Below are positions 58,301 to 64,000 of a stretch of DNA of 64,000 nt, in pieces. The position numbers were made by a program, and so were the translations under genes. Positions within the stretch are counted from its first letter, which is position 1. Each line of letters begins with the position of its first letter. Location of the stretch: positions 127,965,292 through 128,029,291 of the forward strand of contig CM041084.1 in NCBI GenBank assembly GCA_023079485.1, written 5' to 3'. Source of the stretch: Archilochus colubris. Taxonomy: Eukaryota; Chordata; Aves; Apodiformes; Trochilidae. The notes beneath the pieces were generated by a model that saw only the letters and a list, made by a program, of their open reading frames with translations, had not been told where the DNA came from and did not search any database.

Positions 58301-61300
58301 GAAGCTCTTTGTATTGTGGCAAAAGGGGGTAAAGCTGTTGACTGCTGGCAGCATGTGACATTTGAGAAGAGCAGAGACAGGGGAATTTGACTTGGTCATG
58401 TCCAAGACAGGCATTGCAAGGTGGTGTGGATGAAGCTTGGTGGCTGGTACTGTGTGTGGTCAGTTTCCTCTTGCACAGGAGATGTGCACGTTCCTTTGTG
58501 CAAACTCAGTCCCAGGGCTGTGTTCCGCAGAACAGGAGGTGTCTGTGTTCCCAGGAGTCATCACAACCACACAGAGTTTTGACCGTGAGAAGCAGAGGGA
58601 GTACACACTGTCTGTCACTGCTACTGACCAGGCTCAGGAACCGCTGATCGGCGTCTGCCAGGTCACCGTCCTTGTTGCTGACATCAACGACAACGACCCC
58701 AAGTTTGAGAACAGTTGCTATCAGTGTGAGTGTTTCTTCCTTCTTAGGAACGATATCGAGGTCCTGGAGTGGGTCCAAAGGAGGGCAACCAGGTTGGTGA
58801 AGGGACTCAAGCACAGACCCTATGAGGAGAGGCTGAGGGAGCTGGGGCTGTTCAGCCTGGAGAAGAGGAGGCTCAGGGGAGACCTCATCACTCTCTACAA
58901 CTCCCTGAAAGGAGGTTGTAGCCGGGGGGGGTTGGTCTCTTTTCCCAGACGACTTTCAACAAGACAAGAGGGCACGGTCTTAAATTGTGTCAGGGGAAGT
59001 TTAGGTTGGATATTAGAAAGAATTTGTTTACGGAGAGGGTGATCAGGCATTGGAATGGGCTGCCCAGGGAAGTAGTGGATTCTCTGTCCCTGGAGATATT
59101 TAAAAAGAGACTGGGTGTGGCACTCAGTGCCATGGTCTAGCAACCGCAACGGTGGTTCAAGGGTTGGACTTGATGATCTCTGAGGTCCCTTCCAGCCCAA
59201 CCAATTCTATGATTCTATGATTCACTATCTGTCCCAGTACCTCAACATGAACCTGTTGAGCAGTTCATTATAGCAGTGCTCATTTTTTTAGGTGATCAGT
59301 CTTCCTTTGCTGGCAATTAAGCCGGTTACTGCGTAGTGGAAATGTGCAGAGTTGATCATTGTCCTCTTTATTCATTGTAACACTCTTGGAAACATTGGCA
59401 GTCTTCACTCCCACAGATCAGGCAGATCTCTTCCCTTTGCCTAGTTTTTCTGCACACTGAATTTCGATTCAATGTCCCAAGACACAACATGACATGAGAA
59501 GTCATCATCCCTGACTAGAAGAACAATTATCAGCTGTGTCTCTTTGACAAAGCACCTCTGAATAGGCTGCAGTGGTATTTATCTCTTGTCAAAGAGCCCA
59601 GAATCCTTGGATTCTAGCCTGAGATTGGCTGTGAGCCCTCATGCCTCCTATGACTGTTGCTGAGCTAGCTTTTCCCCTTTGCCTTGGTGCCATTCCTTTT
59701 TTCATCCCCACATGATGTGCTTTTCATTAGTCTTTAATTTTACTGAATGCTTCTCCTGTAGAATCCTGCACTTCAGTGCCCTCAAACACTCTACACTTGA
59801 CAGGTGATGTGCGTACTTCCAAGCTGCTGGACTAGAGCAGACCCTTTCTTGCATAAATGCCACAGCAAGAATGGCAGAAAAAAATGATGACATTGCATGT
59901 GACAACAACACCATTTTGGGCATGTTCTGCCAGTTCTGTGGAAATGTCAAGCAGTGACCAATGACTTATTAAAATCATGATAGCTCATAAAGAACTCATC
60001 TTCAGCATTACTGAGGCCAGCATTTTAGCAGAATTCAAAGAGAGTTTGGGTGCTTATCTGGCAGGGTTTTAACAAGGAAAGATGACTTGCTAGGAGAAAG
60101 TCTAATTATGTACCTACACTTCAAAGTTATGCACAAGGACAGCAAAAAAAATTGTGTTGGATCTTTAGAGTGTCTTATAGCGACTAACTCCAGGTGCCAA
60201 ATTGGTTAAAACGTGCAAATTGGGTATAGTAATTTCTGCATTCCTACCAGTGGTTTCTGCAAACTTGGCCAAAGTAGTGTTGAGTGATCAGGCAGAAGTG
60301 GTCTCACTGGAGAGAAATATTCTTGAACAGAGCAGAGAAGTCCTTAAGGTAAAGATGAACCTTTCTACTCTACCTTCAAGTGCTTCCTTCAGGTGAAACT
60401 GGCCCAGACTGTTTTATTCAAAAGTAATAAAGCTGAGAGATTATATTTGGTAACTATGGTGACTTCAGCATTTCTGAGAAATGGGCAGATTTTTTTCTTT
60501 TTTCATGAACACAGAGAACTAGCAAAGGCATTTCTTTGGGATAGGGAAACAGCAGATAATAAGGTCAGTTTATGCATAGCACTTTTCCAGCATCTATACA
60601 TAAATAATCAATGTTTGCCCATCAAAGAATTAAAAATAGCTTCTTCTCTAACAAGATCAAATGCTATTAGTCAAAGGTTTCTCTTCTTCCTGGAAACTAC
60701 TGGTTCTTTATTATGCTGCACTACTGTGTTGGTCAGATCCCTGGTTTAAGCCCTACATTTTGTAATCTTCCTGCAAAACAGACATTAAATAAATGGCTAA
60801 CGCTATGGAGGGGTGGTATAGTAACTGTGAGAGTTATGCCAGCAGTAAGCAGAAGTACATGGAATGGGAGAGAATGGCCCTTTCAATTAATTTTGTATTT
60901 TTTCTTACAATGCAATTTAACAAGATTTTACTATAAAAGCATAAATTTAAACACAAACTCAGGTATTTTACTGTTTTTCTTATCATTGCATTTCATTTTC
61001 ATTAATCTATTTTAGTGCCAGTACCTCATCTGAGAGCAGCTTTGGCTGTTACTGACATACCAGGACATGAATCCTAAGCTAATTAAATGTCCTGGGGGAC
61101 AGGGGAAGCTGATTAAAGCCCAGATTGCTGTTCATGGAGCAAGCAGTGGTGGTAGTTTAAGGTTTTACTGTCACACTTCTGCAATCAAGGAAGAAAAACA
61201 GAACTGAGAATGTGGCCTCTACACTTTATACATAGTGTGCAAATCTGTCGGAGCCACATACAAGGGAGTTCAAAGGTTTGAAACAGTTCCCGAGAAAGAA

Positions 61301-63817
61301 GTGATTAACTAGACAGACTGGGTTGTCTAAACCTAACTGGAACAGCTTTCCCAATGCCAGGGCCACTTCAATACTCTGGGTTTGATGCATGGAAAGAGCT
61401 TGAAAACCCCGTCAGGCAAGCACCCATGGTGGAGGAATTGGGTCTGGATGGCTGAAGATGGAGGAAAGAGCAGGGCCACAGTCAGATAAGAGAAATCTGA
61501 AAACTGGTTTGTGGAAAGAGGCAGCCAGCAGGGATGTGATAGCTATCTATAAAATTATGCCTCATGGAGAGGAGGGGAGTAGGAAATGACTGCTCACAAT
61601 TTCTCATCATTTTGTTGCCAGAAATCAGGCTTGAGGGAAGACAAAATGAATTACTTTTTTCTGAAGTGGGTACTTCAACTGCATGGACTCTTTGCCACCA
61701 GATTTTTAGATAATGTTTATAAAGGCTGGTTCAAAGAAGGACTGGTCTGTCTAAGACTACAGACACAAAGACACAGCCTCTAATCTCAGGTGGATTGCTG
61801 GGAACAGGTAGTGAAACCTAAGAAAAGGGGCATGGACAAAATGATCATTGTCCTTGCCCAGAGCAGCTTCTCCAAAGCAGTGAGGTGTTGGGGGGATCTT
61901 CACTGTGGCCTCAGTCTTGGTGCTTTGTGATCACCCACTGCCTCCCACTGGTGATGCTGCCACCAGCAGCTCATTTAACAGCCCATCGTGCCTTGGGAAA
62001 GGAGTGGGAAGCTAAAAGAGGACTGCAGGCACCCTGTTAGTGACAATACTTTATAACCTGCCTCATTACAGAAACATTTAGTCTCCCATGATTTGGTCCA
62101 TGAGGTTTTACAGGAGTATTTCTATTACACAGCCTGGTAAATCAGAACAAGACCTGCTGACATTGCCTTTGTCTTTCCAAAGACTTCCTCAGTGAAGATA
62201 CTCCAGTGGGGACAAGTTTCCTCCGTGTTGCTGCTCATGACAATGACCAAGGTGTGAATGCTGCCATCACATACTCAATGTTAGAGCATCAACTGGATTA
62301 CTTCCAGATCAACCCCAGCACAGGCTGGGTATATGTGAACCGCCTGCTATCCCAGGTAATGTTGATTCTGCTTGGAAGTAAGCAACTTCCAGTGCCTCAA
62401 ATCCATTGCAGAGGGTTAATTGCAATCTCTTGATTTGTACAAAATGGTTTGCAAGTATCCTGGATCTTCTTTGCTTGGTAGGCAACGCGCATTACCCGCT
62501 ATATTGTAGCGACAGATGGAGGGAACAGGAGCAGCACTGTTGAGCTGGCTGTGACTGTCACTAATGCTCTCAGCCAGCCACCCCAGTGGGAGCAGAACAG
62601 ATACTGGGTAACCATCCCTGAAAACACAGTTCGTGACACCAAGATAGTGGTATGTTAAAAGTGTAATTACTTCCCTCCCTCTTCTTTTCATTTCATCTTC
62701 TTCCTCTGTTGTGCTCTGTCTCCATGGTATGGATGCCCACTCTGCAACCCTGTTGTGTTGTGCTGTTTCCTTATCAGCCTTCACACCTGAGTACCCCACT
62801 AGTGTTTGTCAGGAGTGTCTGCTGTAGAATAGGCTGGCATTTCAGCTGGCAGCAGTTTTCCCAGGACTTCTTACACCATCAGCCCTCAGGGTGTGCTCCT
62901 GCAGGCAGCAGCTTTGACTGAGAAGCAAATCCTGTGCCCTGCCTGCATGGGAATTCTTTGAGTGCTCCCACCAAGGGCCAGCTCCCTCACGCTTCCATCC
63001 TCAGTGGACTGTGCTTCCTGCCTGCATCTTTCCTACAGCTTTTCTCAGTTTAACTCTACAGCATGGACTAGCTGTAGTTTGCTTTGGAGTTCTTTTAACC
63101 CAAACCAGCTTCTTTTTAACCTTTTAAAGATAGGCTCTTCTGTAAATTGCCAGGTAATTCCTGCCTTCCTCGTCCTGCCAGTAATATTGCACTTGCAAAC
63201 AAATTGGATTTTGTCTGTATCTTGCCTGGTAAAATGTATGGCTGAATGGAGAACTGGTTTCCTTTTGGATGGCTTTTGTTTTGGAAGGAGGAGAGAGGAG
63301 GGGTTTCCTTTAGCCTGTGATGCAGTTCTAGCTTGGCATGTTTGCAGGAAGGTAAATTGACTGCTGTTTAAAGACCTGCAACAAACCTAAATGTTGTAAA
63401 ATGAGAATCATCTGTGTAAACTGCTGGTCTTCTGCTGTCCTGATCATATATGCATGTGTGTTCTTGAAGAATATATATGTGTCTATGTTCTTGCCATCAA
63501 GTTGAATATTTAACACTTGCAGCCTCGTGCTTCATGAACATTATGTGGTGGCTCTTTTCTTCTTCAGTCCATCAAAGCCACATCCCCCCTTGGTGATCCC
63601 AGGGTTACATATAATCTGGAGGAGGGTCAAGTTCCAGAGACTAACATGCCAGTTCATTTCTACCTGAGGCCAAACAGAGCAGATGGATCTGCTTCTCTTC
63701 TCGTCGCTGAACCACTTGACTTTGAGACAACAAAGTTTTTCACCCTGACAGTCCGAGCACAAAACGTAGCAATGACACCTTTAGCTTCCTTTACCACTGT
63801 TTGTGTGAACATAACAG
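33257..63817 (+). CDS. Type III / CadN-like (Hz-cadherin-type) non-classical cadherin, 5' part (3'-partial, 13 exons)
   Basis: This is a large calcium-dependent adhesion protein with many extracellular cadherin (EC) repeats. Exons: 33257-34328, 48964-49158, 49789-50014, 51313-51517, 51904-52015, 54830-55079, 56012-56154, 56430-56602, 56949-57117, 58555-58725, 62183-62355, 62482-62649, 63568-63817. Every junction is GT/AG and all phases agree, giving about 1102 codons. There is a signal peptide (about 1-35) and about ten EC repeats. Landmarks include [74 protein letters not shown] and [19 protein letters not shown]. The last repeat, with [20 protein letters not shown], closely resembles what I remember of Drosophila CadN, so I place it with the HMR-1/CadN/type III cadherins and not with protocadherins or FAT. 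EGF, laminin G, membrane and catenin-binding parts would lie to the right. Confidence 0.85.
33301..33353 (+). repeat. CTG/CCG trinucleotide run encoding poly-leucine
   Basis: About ten CTG codons in a row are followed by CCG and CTG codons, inside the signal peptide of cadherin exon 1. Such runs are length-variable by replication slippage. Confidence 0.85.
34645..35212 (+). mobile_element. CR1 LINE 3' fragment
   Basis: It begins in ORF2-like sequence (ctggagtactgtgtccagtt) and runs through gagacactggaacaggttgc to a degenerate attctgtgcttctgtg end. It belongs to another CR1 subfamily than the copy at 32.4 kb and lies in cadherin intron 1 just past the CpG island. Confidence 0.9.
37323..38348. 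mobile_element. Solo LTR of an avian endogenous retrovirus, with 5-bp target duplication
   Basis: It runs from TGTCAGGGTTTAGG to GACCCAGGACA (TG...CA ends) and is flanked by CCTGT on both sides (37318-37322 and 38349-38353). The interior is GC-rich with imperfect repeats of a stretch like ccatgggctgcaggggcaca, a layout I associate with common avian ERVL-type LTRs. There is no internal viral sequence. Open frames inside it are chance products of the repeats. The family assignment is tentative. Confidence 0.75.
42555..43497 (+). mobile_element. CR1 LINE fragment, longest in window
   Basis: About 940 bp. The ORF2 C-terminus is readable ([62 protein letters not shown]) with stops after codon 122 of the open part. 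The 3' end is caattctatgattcaatgat. It is a decayed, immobile copy. Confidence 0.92.
44431..44767 (-). mobile_element. CR1 LINE 3' tail, minus strand
   Basis: Its left edge, cacagaatcatgcaattgtt, is the reverse complement of a CR1 3' end. It continues through the gggcagcctgttccagtgcc block. It is the only clearly inverted CR1 in the window. Confidence 0.88.
45668..45842 (+). mobile_element. CR1 LINE 3' tail (short)
   Basis: It spans ctggaacaggttacgcgggg to a degenerate end near gtaagtctgtgatc. It has the subfamily phrase ctggaccagatgacttacag. Another CR1 of a different subfamily follows directly. Confidence 0.82.
45857..46502 (+). mobile_element. CR1 LINE 3' fragment
   Basis: ORF2 remnants ([19 protein letters not shown]) are followed by the 3' UTR and caacctaaataattctatga. 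Same subfamily as the copy at 16.5 kb. It sits only about 15 bp after the preceding CR1. Confidence 0.9.
46847..46884 (+). repeat. Two tandem copies of a 19-bp unit
   Basis: ACTAGATATTAATCTTCAC occurs twice head to tail without mismatch, in cadherin intron 1. It is a recent local duplication. Confidence 0.9.
48964..49158 (+). CDS. Cadherin exon 2: end of EC3, start of EC4
   Basis: It lies between acceptor cttttgcag and donor gtaggt. It encodes [18 protein letters not shown], closing EC3, then [20 protein letters not shown] and [12 protein letters not shown] of EC4. The phase fits exon 1 exactly. A CR1 tail starts about 20 bp past the donor. Confidence 0.82.
49179..49352 (+). mobile_element. 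CR1 LINE 3' tail next to cadherin exon 2
   Basis: It starts at gagacactggaacaggttgc and continues to ctcttccaatccaaaccatt, about 20 bp inside the intron after exon 2. It lacks the terminal octamer repeats. Confidence 0.88.
49789..50014 (+). CDS. Cadherin exon 3: EC4 to EC5
   Basis: It lies between acceptor gttgatag and donor gtaagt. It encodes [40 protein letters not shown] and the linker SRPPQF, which lacks DxNDN, then EC5 opening with [13 protein letters not shown]. Confidence 0.88.
51313..51517 (+). CDS. Cadherin exon 4: EC5
   Basis: It lies between acceptor tctttacag and donor gtacgt. It encodes [38 protein letters not shown] and [16 protein letters not shown], the D-to-F strands of an EC repeat. 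Confidence 0.87.
51904..52015 (+). CDS. Cadherin exon 5: EC5/EC6 linker
   Basis: It lies between acceptor tgtctcag and donor gtgagg. It encodes [20 protein letters not shown], with a DxND-type calcium linker, followed by [13 protein letters not shown] of EC6. Confidence 0.88.
54830..55079 (+). CDS. Cadherin exon 6: EC6
   Basis: It lies between acceptor ctctgatag and donor gtaagc. It encodes [55 protein letters not shown] and the linker [11 protein letters not shown]. Confidence 0.9.
56012..56154 (+). CDS. Cadherin exon 7: start of EC7
   Basis: It lies between acceptor gtccaacag and donor gtaagg. It encodes [34 protein letters not shown] and FELDSQKG. Confidence 0.88.
56430..56602 (+). CDS. 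Cadherin exon 8: end of EC7
   Basis: It lies between acceptor caaatttag and donor gtaagg. It encodes [31 protein letters not shown] and the linker [13 protein letters not shown]. Confidence 0.88.
56949..57117 (+). CDS. Cadherin exon 9: start of EC8
   Basis: It lies between acceptor gtatttttag and donor gtcagt. It encodes [36 protein letters not shown] and FSIDPSTG. It ends in phase 1. Confidence 0.88.
57186..57388 (+). mobile_element. CR1 LINE 3' tail in cadherin intron 9
   Basis: It spans the block containing ctactggaacaggctgccca to caattctgtgattctgtg. It is a diverged subfamily (phrase gttggactggatgctcccta) and begins about 70 bp past the exon 9 donor. Confidence 0.88.
57554..57599. repeat. 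Perfect 15-bp inverted repeat
   Basis: CAATAGGAAGATAAA (57554-57568) is matched by its exact reverse complement at 57585-57599 with a 16-nt loop, in cadherin intron 9. It could form a hairpin. No mobile-element ends were seen around it. Confidence 0.8.
58555..58725 (+). CDS. Cadherin exon 10: end of EC8, canonical DINDNDP linker
   Basis: The acceptor gtgttcccag joins to give [18 protein letters not shown], the expected EC strand sequence. The exon continues [17 protein letters not shown] and [19 protein letters not shown]. The donor is gtgagt. An upstream in-frame AG at 58530 would add eight residues and is less likely. A CR1 begins about 20-25 bp past the donor. Confidence 0.87.
58750..59222 (+). 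mobile_element. CR1 LINE 3' fragment next to cadherin exon 10
   Basis: It begins at cgatatcgaggtcctggag with ORF2 C-terminal coding that is still readable ([40 protein letters not shown]). It ends caattctatgattctatgat. It starts about 20-25 bp past the exon 10 donor and is in frame with the exon if the intron is retained. Confidence 0.92.
62183..62355 (+). CDS. Cadherin exon 11: EC9
   Basis: It lies between acceptor tctttccaaag and donor gtaatg. It encodes [35 protein letters not shown] and [18 protein letters not shown]. Confidence 0.9.
62482..62649 (+). CDS. Cadherin exon 12: EC9/EC10
   Basis: It lies between acceptor gcttggtag and donor gtatgt. It encodes [19 protein letters not shown] and [11 protein letters not shown], a linker without DxNDN, then [16 protein letters not shown]. 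Confidence 0.9.
63568..63817 (+). CDS. Cadherin exon 13: EC10 (last exon in window)
   Basis: It lies between acceptor ttcttcag and donor gtaagc. It encodes [37 protein letters not shown] and [20 protein letters not shown]. This is the stretch most like CadN. It ends in phase 1, so the gene continues to the right. Confidence 0.9.
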
Positions 63818-64000
63818 GTAAGCTCGTTGTGATATTTTTAGTACTCATGTATTAAAGTACCATCCATGAAATGTCAAGTCACCTAAGAATGCTTTCTATG
63901 TTTTTTGTACTGTAAAAGGAAGCTGTGCCATCATTAAAAGGGTATGTTTGATACAATCTCTAAGTGCTGAGATTGGCTGGACACACTGAAAATCTGAAAA

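Noticed and set aside
1..64000. CRISPR arrays, operons, tRNA or rRNA genes
   Set aside because: None seen. The window is vertebrate nuclear DNA with spliced genes and LINE copies.

Overview
The window is vertebrate nuclear DNA, almost certainly from a bird. It contains about ten CR1 LINE 3' tails, several ending in the avian ATTCTATG-type repeat. It also holds a solo LTR and a compact LTR element of kinds I associate with bird genomes. I cannot name the species from this window alone.

Region 1 (1-23195, + strand) carries the last 16 coding exons of DPY19L4. This is a multi-pass ER membrane protein of the DPY-19 C-mannosyltransferase-like family. All exon phases agree across the window and the frame is open to a stop at 23193-23195. 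The window starts inside an exon, so roughly 90 N-terminal residues lie upstream.

Within its intron at 12475-14829 sits an antisense 895-bp LTR mini-element (12484-13378). It has a 128-bp near-palindromic LTR, an exact 18-nt tRNA-Lys-type primer binding site, an ORF for an unrecognised protein with three predicted membrane segments, and a 5-bp target-site duplication. There is no visible reverse transcriptase and no full 3' LTR. This is the most unusual object in the window.

Region 2 (23196-32700) is DPY19L4 3'UTR plus intergenic DNA. Around 30.0-30.45 kb two short coding-like stretches on opposite strands look like terminal exons converging on one A/T-rich poly(A) region. They are unassigned.

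Region 3 (about 32.9-64 kb, + strand) is the 5' part of a large, multi-exon, non-classical cadherin resembling Drosophila CadN/HMR-1 and chicken type III (Hz-type) cadherin. It starts in a CpG island. A single 1072-bp exon of extreme GC content encodes the signal peptide and nearly three cadherin repeats. A 14.6-kb intron follows, full of CR1 copies and a 1026-bp solo LTR with a 5-bp target-site duplication. Twelve further exons follow, bringing the visible total to about ten cadherin repeats (about 1102 codons). The gene continues past the right edge.

The two host genes are not obviously linked in function: one is an ER glycosyltransferase-like protein and the other a cell-adhesion molecule. 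From memory of human 8q22, DPY19L4 is followed by INTS8 with no such cadherin between them, so this arrangement may mark a cadherin lost from mammals. Three separate transposable elements begin 10-25 bp downstream of host splice donors.
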